A DNA stretch of 11,467 nt from Planctomycetota bacterium (lineage in GTDB: Bacteria; Planctomycetota; Planctomycetia; Planctomycetales; Planctomycetaceae): positions 1 to 11,467 of the forward strand of contig JAQBZS010000132.1 of assembly GCA_027622115.1 (NCBI GenBank), given 5' to 3'. Both the position numbers and the translations under genes were made by a program. The notes under the pieces were generated by a model. The model saw nothing but the letters and a program-made list of their open reading frames with translations. It ran no database searches and had not been told where the DNA came from. This document shows, piece by piece, positions 1 to 5,493 of the stretch; positions within the stretch are counted from its first letter, which is position 1; each line of letters begins with the position of its first letter.

Positions 1-9
1 CCGCTCAAG

Positions 10-59
10 CACTGGCAGAGCCAGTGGCACACATTATCACCAACGATTGCCAGTGCCAC
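10..59. repeat. Palindrome cluster at the window start
   Basis: CACTGGC (10-16) and GCCAGTG (20-26) form a perfect 7-bp stem around a 3-nt loop. GCCAGTG recurs at 49-55, and GTGGCAC (24-30) pairs with GTGCCAC (53-59), so two alternative foldings are possible. I recall similar CACTGGC..GCCAGTG palindromes from planctomycete intergenic DNA, but that is memory, not a search. The element is probably cut by the window edge. No gene is associated with it here. Confidence 0.5.
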
Positions 60-120
60 CCCGCCGAGCGTGGCTACAGACGGGAAGTTGTTTCTGCACG
101 CGTCCTAAATAGGAGCATAT

Positions 121-139
121 TTTGCCCAATCTGGGCAAA
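121..139. repeat. 8-bp inverted repeat TTTGCCCA/TGGGCAAA
   Basis: TTTGCCCA (121-128) and TGGGCAAA (132-139) are exact reverse complements separated by three bases. The site could be an operator or a small hairpin. It stands just upstream of the decayed coding relic at about 169-330 and no intact gene follows it, so any regulatory role is speculative. There is no T-tract of the kind expected for an intrinsic terminator. Confidence 0.4.
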
Positions 140-168
140 TTGTGATCGCTACGCAGAACAAGTTTCAC

Positions 169-330
169 CCATGCAACTCGGTATGCATCAGCGACTCGGT
201 ACCGCAACTACGCAGCCGGATCGAGATCTATTTGGAGCACCTCGCCGCCGGCCGCGCGATCGTCGACATGCCACTGTCCCTGCCTGACGCCGGAGCGGTA
301 CATCAATGTTCCTCAATGTTCCTCTGATAA
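169..330 (+). pseudogene. Short decayed coding relic, unidentified family
   Basis: One frame reads protein-like sequence (RIEIYLEHLAAGRAIVDMPL, codons around 220-279). At about 286-290 the sensible reading moves to the next frame and continues as LTPERYINVP, after which it breaks up. The change of frame in the middle of an apparently continuous peptide points to a frameshifted fragment of a former gene. A 10-bp tandem duplication (303-322) lies exactly where the reading is lost. The phrase pattern with MPL, a proline and YINVP seems familiar as a protein C-terminus, but I cannot name the family and assign no function. No start codon or ribosome binding site can be defended. The fragment could also be a chance open stretch. 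Confidence 0.3.
303..324. repeat. 10-bp tandem duplication
   Basis: TCAATGTTCC occurs twice in direct succession (303-312 and 313-322), followed by a further TC. Removing one copy would keep a YINVPL-like reading open for longer, so the duplication looks like replication slippage inside an already dead gene. The repeat is seen directly; the mechanism is inferred. Confidence 0.6.
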
Positions 331-376
331 ACGACGTCAGGATTTGCAAAATCGGGTCCTTGGTTTGCCACGCCGC

Positions 377-580
377 TCACGCAATGACTTCGTGTACCGG
401 TTGGCCGTGTTGCGCAATCGGCACCGCCTGGCCGGTCGCATCGCGAATCGTCATGTGTGGATCGAGCCCCACCAGGCGGTAAACGGTCGCCACGTGGTCG
501 GATGACGAGACCGGAAAGTCCACCGGCCAACCGGCCTGTTTGTCGCTGGATCCGTGAACGACCCCGCCCCGGGTCCCGCT
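377..580 (-). pseudogene. DUF1501 C-terminal relic (67 codons plus stop)
   Basis: Read on minus from 580 to the TGA at 377-379, this frame gives GTRGGVVHGSSDKQAGWPVD, then a segment with SSSDHVATVYRLVGLDPH, and ends QPVHEVIA. It lines up with the C-terminus of the intact DUF1501 protein at 8256-9719 (GVKGGFAYGATD, HDLHATILHILGLDH, GRVVHEILA) and with the usual family ending. A TGA directly upstream (581-583) closes the frame. None of the N-terminal 400 or so residues, including the HGGPSH and GGEFGR regions, is present, so this is the tail of a truncated gene. The open frame 303-584 in another phase of the same strand is a shadow of it. The two DUF1501 sequences differ enough that the relic is not a recent copy of the intact gene. 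Confidence 0.75.
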
Positions 581-690
581 TCAACCCGATCTGATATCCT
601 CAATTGTTGACTGAAACTACCCATACAACCCTCAACATCGCCTCTGGAGGCTGCACGACCGCATGTTGGCCGAGACCTTCTACAAAAGCT
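581..690. other. Non-coding gap between two pseudogenes, with a hairpin
   Basis: No coding sequence is supported between the DUF1501 relic and the end of the kinase-WD40 pseudogene. CAACAT (633-638) and ATGTTG (663-668) bracket a small inner stem, GCCTC (640-644) with GAGGC (647-651), so the strand can fold into a branched hairpin. No T-tract follows on either side. The break that truncated the DUF1501 gene must lie near 580-590. Confidence 0.4.
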
Positions 691-2075
691 CTAGTTCTCA
701 TCCATACGCAGGATATACGCCGTGCCGTTGCTGTTGGCGGTGACGATGTGGCGGCCGTCGGGGCTGAGGTCGAAGTCGATCAGACGGAGGTTAAAGCCCT
801 TGAGTGGGATCGCGTGCAGTTTTTCGCCCGTGGTGCGGTCCCACGTTTCGATGACGTTGGTATTGGAAACGATCAGCCGTCGCTTGTCGGGATGGAAAAT
901 GCCGTCGTTTGATCGAAATGGCCGAAGCTTTCGGCGGGGCCGCCCGGTCTCGACGTCCCACAAGCGGCTGGCCGTTCCAAATACGCCCAGCGTGCGACAG
1001 TCGGGACTGAAGGCCAATCGAGGTGGGACGCCGCCGTCGATGCCGGTTTCGATCGTGCGCTGCACCGCGCCGCTGGCGATCTCACGTAACGAAATGACGC
1101 CCTGCCGACTGATCGTAGCCAGCGTCTTGCCGTCCGGGCTTACAGTTGGTGAGAACGACAGGGTCCCGAGCGACCTTGCGAACGATTTCAGCAGCCCGCT
1201 CCGGCTCCAACCCGGTCCGCTCGATCAGTCCCGTCAACGACTCGCCGTCAACAAGCGGCATGGTGATGAAACACTTGCCGTCGATTTCTCCGGCATCGTA
1301 AATCGGGCAGATGTTGACATGCCGCACGGCCGCCGCGGCCCGAGCCTCGCGCAGGAATCGTTCGCGCAGCACGGGTTCCTTCGCCAAATCCAGCCGGGGC
1401 AATTTCAGAGCGACCTCGCGGCCGAGCGTGGAGTCCAGCGCCCGGTACACCGTGCCCATGCCGCCTTGACCGAGCCGCTCGATCAGGATGTAGCGTCCGA
1501 ACCGCACCGTTCCGCCCGCGAGATCACCAAGCTCCTCGACTGAGTCATTGGTCTGCACGATCTTCGTTTCGGCGATGCCGGTGATGGTCGACTCGTCATC
1601 GGGCGATGGCACGACGCCGATCATCGTGGGTGCGCCCCATTCTTCGGCCGCCTGCTCGCGTTGCTTGGCGGCTTGGCGATGCTCGGCAGCCCGACGTTCC
1701 TTCTTGACGCGTCTCTTGATGCCAAGCAGATCGACGTGCCCCGCGACTTGCGGAAACCGTGACGACAGCGATTCGGGGTCCGGGGGTTGACCCAAACTGC
1801 AACACGTCTCGCACTCGGCACTCAACAGTTCCAGCAGCACCGCGTCGTCACGCGCGAGTTCCGGCCAATCCACGATGTACTGTTCGAGTCGCTTGTGGTC
1901 GTTGATCGAGAAACGGCGCTCCTGGTCGACTTTGATCAACTCAACCAGCAGCCTCAGCCGAAGGCCACCGTCGTTGCCGTCAAGAAATGTGGCAAGATCG
2001 GGCCGCGCCGCCTAGTCCCAAGCCGACTCGAAAGCCGTCACGGCATCCGAAAGTCTGACCCAGGGCGACGGCAGT
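691..2075 (-). pseudogene. Ser/Thr protein kinase-WD40 pseudogene
   Basis: On minus, a frame closed upstream by TAG (2012-2014) reads AARPDLATFLDG and continues into a typical planctomycete kinase N-terminus. The kinase N-lobe follows: glycine loop GQGGMG, the lysine in VALKLP, a C-helix glutamate in FLREAR, and the hinge MPLVDGESL. Homology stops near EIVRKVA (about 1170). HRD, DFG and APE are all absent. In a different frame the strand then reads LSFSP, SPDGKTLATISRQGVISL and WD40-like blades (LAFSPDCRTLGVF, SRLWDVETGRP, DFDLSPDGRHIVTANSNG) to the TAG at 691-693. The reading before the TAG (LSDAVTAFESAWD) also fits the family, so the TAG interrupts the gene. A stop, a lost catalytic lobe and a frame change together mean no active kinase can be made. 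The family would normally be a membrane or cytosolic signalling kinase; the 5' end is not defined. Confidence 0.85.
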
Positions 2076-2095
2076 GTTTTGCCGATTGCCTTTTG

Positions 2096-2572
2096 ATGAC
2101 GGCAACCGGGCCAACGTTGCTTTTCCCTTCACCCGAAGAGCGAGCCAAATTCGAAGAGACTCGATTCGGATCAGCGATCAAGATCCTTCTGGGTCAGACT
2201 CAGGATCGATGGGACATTAAACCAGCTTCCGGTCCATTCGCAAGAGCGTCGGGAAGCTTCGACTTCCTCCGGTATTTGCTGCGCATCAAGGACATTAAGC
2301 CATTCGACATCGTCACAATCTGCACCGGTTACCAGCAATTCGCCGCAGACAGTCGTTCCAACTCCGAACTGGCCATGCTCGAATTAGAGATGAGACTCAA
2401 GGCGTGGACACACCCGAAGACAGAAAACGGGCAGCCCTTCCCGCATCCGCATCTTCTTGCAGTCGAAACGATCGATTGGCACGGAATCCGGATTTGGCTG
2501 GAAGCGGACTTGGAGCAATCCACAATCACACCGCTAAGAAAGCATGCGGATTTCCGCGATGATGACGTCTAA
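2096..2572 (+). CDS. Hypothetical protein, 158 aa
   Basis: I do not recognise this protein. It is soluble-looking, with no signal peptide or membrane segment, and begins MTATGPTLLFPSPEERAKFE. A basic and hydrophobic central part (SFDFLRYLLRIKDIKPFDIV, residues 54-73) is followed by a mixed helix (ELAMLELEMRLKAW, 91-104), a His/Pro-rich turn (PFPHPHLLAVE, 114-124) and a very acidic end (DFRDDDV). The frame is open further upstream to 1787, but that part is antisense to the kinase pseudogene. I therefore chose the ATG at 2096; a TTG at 2093 is the alternative. No good Shine-Dalgarno precedes it. The cupin gene follows after 24 bp, so the two may be co-transcribed. It sits against the broken kinase end and could itself be trimmed at the 5' side. 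Confidence 0.55.
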   Translation: MTATGPTLLFPSPEERAKFEETRFGSAIKILLGQTQDRWDIKPASGPFARASGSFDFLRYLLRIKDIKPFDIVTICTGYQQFAADSRSNSELAMLELEMRLKAWTHPKTENGQPFPHPHLLAVETIDWHGIRIWLEADLEQSTITPLRKHADFRDDDV

Positions 2573-2596
2573 GAACTAAGAAAGTGACACGGACCG

Positions 2597-3079
2597 ATGC
2601 CGATCGCAAACTGGAAAACGCAGTCCTTCAATGTCATCCAAAGTCTGCTGTTCAACAATCCGCATCGCGTCATCGAGTACAGCGTTCAAGACGAAAACGG
2701 TGAGTGGAAGAATCGAGCGGATTCGCCAGCACTGGTGACTCGTCTGTACGAGTACGAAGCGACCGACGAACGCACATGTTTACAGACGATTCAGTTCGTG
2801 CATCACATGCTGATTCCGCTGGGCGGAAGGCATGTCAACGAACTTCATATTCACCCGGACGCCGAAGAAATCGTGGTGATCACGCGAGGTTCGGGGATGG
2901 CTCTGGTCGGCGAGGAATCGAACGATGTCGAAACCGGCGACGTGATCTACGTGCCGCCGCGGACGCCACATGAATTCCGCAATACGGGCGAAGAGTTACT
3001 CGGCGTCCTCTTCATTTGCGTATCAACCGGCGAGGGCCTATCGAAGTTGGCTGCGGCGCGGGATGGTGTTGTTGAATGA
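2597..3079 (+). CDS. Single-domain cupin protein, 160 aa
   Basis: This is a small soluble beta-barrel protein of the cupin superfamily. Cupin motif 1 is at residues 76-100 (GGRHVNELHIHPDAEE then GSG), with probable metal ligands H84, H86 and E90 or E91. Motif 2 is at 114-129 (GDVIYVPPRTPHEFRN), with the third histidine at 125. The metal-binding set is therefore complete. The roughly 70-residue N-terminal part (EYSVQDENGEWKNRADSP) has no recognised domain. Small cupins range from dioxygenases and isomerases to sugar- or auxin-binding proteins, and neither sequence nor context picks a substrate. The ATG at 2597 has only a weak upstream purine stretch. The 24-bp gap to the 158-aa gene before it suggests a shared transcript. 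The gene converges on the TIGR03009 gene, with a palindromic element in between. Confidence 0.85.
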   Translation: MPIANWKTQSFNVIQSLLFNNPHRVIEYSVQDENGEWKNRADSPALVTRLYEYEATDERTCLQTIQFVHHMLIPLGGRHVNELHIHPDAEEIVVITRGSGMALVGEESNDVETGDVIYVPPRTPHEFRNTGEELLGVLFICVSTGEGLSKLAAARDGVVE

Positions 3080-3096
3080 GTTCGGCAACGGTGGCT

Positions 3097-3168
3097 CGTT
3101 TAATCGTCAGCCGCAGGCGTACGCGCGTCGACATCTACAGCACGCGTACGCCTGCGACCGATAAATCG
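3097..3168. repeat. Palindromic intergenic element, copy 1
   Basis: CGCAGGCGTACGCG (3112-3125) pairs perfectly with CGCGTACGCCTGCG (3143-3156) around a 17-nt loop. Outside this core the arms go on imperfectly, CGTTTAATCG (3097-3106) against CGATAAATCG (3159-3168). The left arm starts CGTTTAATCG..GCCGCAGGC..ACGCGCGT, which is closely similar to the left arm of the element at 5304-5397, so the two are one repeat family. It fills the 109-bp gap between two convergent genes and could stop transcripts from either side as an RNA hairpin, though no clean T-tract is present. Confidence 0.75.
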
Positions 3169-3188
3169 TGTTCTTTCCGCTCGCCTGA

Positions 3189-4331
3189 TCACGGCGCGGG
3201 TTGCTTGGCGCTCGTCTGAACCACGGCTCGATCGAAGAGCGTGATCTGCACGGTTTGTCCCTTTTGAAGGGACGCCCCGGCGGTCGGCTGTTGCTCGTAA
3301 ACACAATACACGAGCTTCGTTGTCGGAGCAGGCTTGCCTCGAAACACTTTGACCGTGTAGCCGGCGTCTTCAAAACGCTGCTTGACGATCTTCCAATGAT
3401 AGTCCTTGAGCGAAGGCATTGTCGGTGCCTTCGTGGCGGTCGGCGTTCGCGGTGTTGTTCGCGGTTGAGTTGGTGTTGCAGGCGACGTTCGGGGAGGCGT
3501 CCCCGGTGTCCGAGCCGCAACATCACCCACGTCCGCCGTCACGATCTTGTAGCTGCCGAGGTCCGGTTTGAACGGCGTCGCAGTACCGAAAATTCGCTCG
3601 ATCGTGCTGGCGGTCCTGTTCACTTCGATGTCGGCGAATTGATAGACGGTCGTGCGATTTCCGGTGGGATCCGTCAACTGAACGGCTCGCGGCAAAAACG
3701 TCTGCTTCATCAAGATGACCTTGGCGATTCGCCAGTTCACCGCGTCGTTTCGCTGTCGAGGCAAAACGCCCAACCACACTTCGTCGACCGATTCCTTGAT
3801 CAACGAGAAGCGATAGCGTTTTTCCGCTTTGTCCGCCGGCATGCCGAAGAGGAACGGCAATGGACCATCCATCATGTTGACTCCGCGGTTTTCGGCGGGA
3901 ATCGACAGCAAAGAGGCGACGCGTCGTGGTTCGTCAATCTTGATGATTTTCGAACCATCACAGATCCAGCGTTCCGGCAAATCGGACTGGACGGTGAATT
4001 GCGGTCGTCCCTTGGTCCCTTCGGGAATGCTAATGGCGGAAACGTCGATACGGCCCTTGTCCGGCGCTTCATAATAGAAGAGTCCGCGTGAGCGCTTTTC
4101 GACCTTGTAAATCTCGTCGTAGATGACTCGCGTGTGTTTGCCTTGCAGGCGTTCGATGGTGCTTGTCTTTTGTGCCCACGTGATCAAAATTTGATGCAGG
4201 CGAGGCGAGAGTGGAGTTGCCGCCGGTTGCTCGGTCGCCGGTGGTTTGGCCGATCCCTGAGACAAAGCATCCGGAGCGAACATCAACAGAGCCGTGGCCG
4301 AAATCGCGACCAGACAGAGTTTGCGAATCAT
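3189..4331 (-). CDS. Exported LolA-like TIGR03009 protein with C-terminal PASTA-like domain
   Basis: The 380-aa product starts MIRKLCLVAISATALLMFAP, a signal peptide ending near residue 25, so it is exported. Residues about 42-250 match the planctomycete domain TIGR03009, which resembles the lipoprotein carrier LolA: KHTRVIYDEIYKVEKRSRG (65-83), FYYEAPDKGR (85-94), RWICDGSKIIKIDE (121-134), NMMDGPLPFLFGMPADKAEKRY (152-173, cited by position for its DGPLPFLFG core) and TFLPRAVQLTDPTGN (211-225). A Thr/Pro-rich linker (272-304) leads to a PASTA-like domain (305-368: SLKDYHWKIVKQRFEDAGY and GASLQKGQTVQITLF). LolA-like proteins bind lipid or acyl chains; PASTA domains often bind peptidoglycan. 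Function here is inferred only. The frame is open back to 4415, but the ATG at 4331 gives the signal peptide and has AAGGA upstream. It is convergent with the cupin gene and lies downstream of rpsU beyond a terminator. Confidence 0.85.
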   Translation of the reverse strand: MIRKLCLVAISATALLMFAPDALSQGSAKPPATEQPAATPLSPRLHQILITWAQKTSTIERLQGKHTRVIYDEIYKVEKRSRGLFYYEAPDKGRIDVSAISIPEGTKGRPQFTVQSDLPERWICDGSKIIKIDEPRRVASLLSIPAENRGVNMMDGPLPFLFGMPADKAEKRYRFSLIKESVDEVWLGVLPRQRNDAVNWRIAKVILMKQTFLPRAVQLTDPTGNRTTVYQFADIEVNRTASTIERIFGTATPFKPDLGSYKIVTADVGDVAARTPGTPPRTSPATPTQPRTTPRTPTATKAPTMPSLKDYHWKIVKQRFEDAGYTVKVFRGKPAPTTKLVYCVYEQQPTAGASLQKGQTVQITLFDRAVVQTSAKQPAP

Positions 4332-4609
4332 CGGATTCGGGATCCTTCCCGGAAAGCAGGTAGACGAAATCAAGGTGGGAGGTGGGCGATTGTGCTGACG
4401 AGCGGTGCGACGCATTCGTGAAATGAGGTGGCCCGGACGAGAATTCGTGGGACCGGAAGGGGCGAAAAGCGTAGCACTTCAATAATCGTCCGAATAGATC
4501 GGTTTGCTTCATCAAAACCCGGCTCGAATGGCGATTGTGGCCGGATTGGCTCAAGAAAAGCGGCAAGCCTTGCGGTTCGCGAATCACAAAATGCCAAACA
4601 AATGCGCAC
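4332..4609. other. Gap upstream of the TIGR03009 gene, nothing recognised
   Basis: Open frames cross this stretch on both strands, but none has a plausible start, ribosome binding site or recognisable domain. The promoter of the minus-strand TIGR03009 gene should be here, since the rpsU terminator lies immediately beyond. I could not pick out a convincing -35/-10 pair. A possible ribosome binding site, AAGGA, lies about a dozen bases before the ATG. Confidence 0.5.
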
Positions 4610-4638
4610 AAAAAAACACCCAGTGAGATACCGGGTGT
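4610..4638 (-). terminator. Intrinsic terminator of rpsU
   Basis: Read on minus, ACACCC (4638-4633) pairs with GGGTGT (4621-4616) across an 11-nt loop that can add a GT/AC pair. A run of T from 4616 to 4610 follows directly. It lies about 50 bp after the rpsU stop and separates rpsU from the TIGR03009 gene on the same strand. Confidence 0.9.
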
Positions 4639-4689
4639 GGTCAAGTCGTTTGCGAATCGGTGAGCAATCGCCGGACAGTGTCAACGGCT

Positions 4690-4881
4690 CTAGCCTTGGA
4701 TGCGAGCTAACTTGGCTCGGCGCTCGGCGCGACGGCGTGCGCGGCGGCTGCAATCACTGGGCTTTTCGTAGTACTCGCGGCGACGCATCTCTTTCTTGAT
4801 TCCAGCGTGTTCGACCAGCTTGCGGAACCGTTTGACGGCATCGTTAATCGACTCGTTATCTCGCAGACGCAGTTTGACCAC
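4690..4881 (-). CDS. rpsU: Ribosomal protein S21, 63 aa
   Basis: This is a small, very basic protein of the 30S subunit, needed for efficient initiation on natural mRNAs in the bacteria where it has been studied. The sequence shows the family pattern: VKLRLRDNESINDAVKRF at the N-terminus, then KKEMRRREYYEKPSDCSRRA and an Arg/Lys/Ala-rich C-terminal helix (RRRAERRAKLARIQG). Length is usual for the family. I chose the GTG at 4881: AAGGAG (4893-4888 on minus) lies six bases before it, and the encoded start (M)VKLRLR is typical. The frame stays open to 5103, but that extension has no S21 homology. An intrinsic terminator follows at 4610-4638, so it is probably transcribed alone. It is divergent from ispH across about 600 bp. 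Confidence 0.97.
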   Translation of the reverse strand: MVKLRLRDNESINDAVKRFRKLVEHAGIKKEMRRREYYEKPSDCSRRARRRAERRAKLARIQG

Positions 4882-4887
4882 AAAACT

Positions 4888-4893
4888 CTCCTT
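4888..4893 (-). promoter_or_regulatory. Strong Shine-Dalgarno of rpsU
   Basis: AAGGAG on minus, six bases before the GTG start. This decides the start codon against the longer open frame reaching 5103. It is the clearest ribosome binding site in the window; most other genes here have weak ones. Confidence 0.9.
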
Positions 4894-4944
4894 GTGTGTT
4901 AAGCACGAATGAACCCCTTTTGAAAAGATGAAGGGACGGTTTTC

Positions 4945-4959
4945 GTGGCAAATTGCCAC
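4945..4959. promoter_or_regulatory. 15-bp palindrome in the rpsU upstream region
   Basis: GTGGCAA (4945-4951), one base, then TTGCCAC (4953-4959) is a perfect palindrome 64 bases upstream of the rpsU start codon. CTTTTGAAAAG (4917-4927) is a second, smaller palindrome between it and the gene. Either could be an operator or part of a folded rpsU leader. No regulator is known from the sequence. Confidence 0.4.
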
Positions 4960-5206
4960 ACACTCCGACGCAATGGGCGAAACCCATGGTGGATACAACT
5001 CGTGTTTGAACCCAGGATCACGGAGAATTCGACCGAAGCGTGGCAAGTCTAGCAAACATCGAAATCGAAGCAAATCGTCACCAGCACTACTGTTCGGTCT
5101 CAAATGCGACCGTGCTTCTCAGCATTTCGAGTGCTCCCTACAATCCGGCCCGCGCGAATCCGGCGGCATTCGCGCTGGCTTCGATTTGCGCGGCCCAAAT
5201 CTCGCG
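4960..5206. other. Divergent gap between rpsU and ispH, first part
   Basis: I see no gene here. Open frames on plus (4928-5494 and others) lack ribosome binding sites and domain likeness, and they run through the palindromic elements. The rpsU promoter is expected in this stretch, but I cannot point to a convincing one. Confidence 0.5.
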
Positions 5207-5274
5207 AATTCCAACGAATTCAAGAATCAACGAATCTGCGGCGACCATTCGTCGTTCTTGAATTCGTTGGAGTT
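5207..5274. repeat. Long hairpin in the rpsU-ispH gap
   Basis: CCAACGAATTCAAGAA (5211-5226) pairs perfectly with TTCTTGAATTCGTTGG (5255-5270). Bases 5207-5210 extend the stem against 5271-5274 with one G-T wobble, giving 20 pairs. After a small internal bulge, ACGAAT (5230-5235) pairs with ATTCGT (5247-5252) around an 11-nt loop. The word CAACGAAT occurs twice within the left half and partly repeats around it. There is no T-tract, so a simple terminator is unlikely. It could be a mobile palindromic element, a structured leader or a small RNA; the sequence does not decide. Confidence 0.7.
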
Positions 5275-5303
5275 AGAAAATACGAGCAGGGAGCACTCAT
5301 GTT

Positions 5304-5397
5304 CGTTTAACCGCACGCCGCAGGCACGCGCGTTTGGGCGTTTCAAACCGGGTCACATTGCCAAACGCGCGTGCCTTCTGCGGCGTGCGATTAAACG
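5304..5397. repeat. Palindromic intergenic element, copy 2 (large)
   Basis: The left arm (5304-5337) starts CGTTTAACCGCACGCCGCAG and ends CACGCGCGTTTGG. The right arm (5361-5397) is its reverse complement, with one C/T difference and three extra bases (CTT on plus, 5375-5377 approximately). The loop is 23 nt. The shared head CGTTTAAYCG..GCCGCAGGC..ACGCGCGT links it to the element at 3097-3168. It lies about 100 bp upstream of ispH, so it may fall in the ispH leader. Planctomycete genomes carry many such palindromes as I recall; copy number must be counted in the genome. Confidence 0.8.
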
Positions 5398-5493
5398 AGT
5401 CATCATTCGGCGCGTAGAGGATATTTCGGGGCAATCCCGCAATCGCAGGACGAACTCATCTGCCGCACGCCTTAACCTTGCAGGGAACACCTG

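Noticed and set aside
303..584. Minus-strand open frame of 93 codons
   Set aside because: It is in the wrong phase; the neighbouring phase (377-580) has clear DUF1501 similarity.
722..1543. Plus-strand open frame of 273 codons
   Set aside because: It is antisense to the kinase-WD40 pseudogene, has no ribosome binding site and shows no domain; GC-rich codon bias on the other strand explains the openness.
1787..2095. Upstream extension of the 158-aa gene
   Set aside because: The extension is antisense to the kinase N-terminal region and reads as low-plausibility protein; the ATG at 2096 is the better start.
3201..4091. Plus-strand open frame of 296 codons
   Set aside because: Antisense shadow of the TIGR03009 gene, with no recognisable domain.
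4332..4415. N-terminal extension of the TIGR03009 gene
   Set aside because: It would bury the signal peptide behind 28 residues; the ATG at 4331 gives a normal leader.
4882..5103. N-terminal extension of rpsU
   Set aside because: The AAGGAG before the GTG at 4881 and the normal S21 length fix the start.
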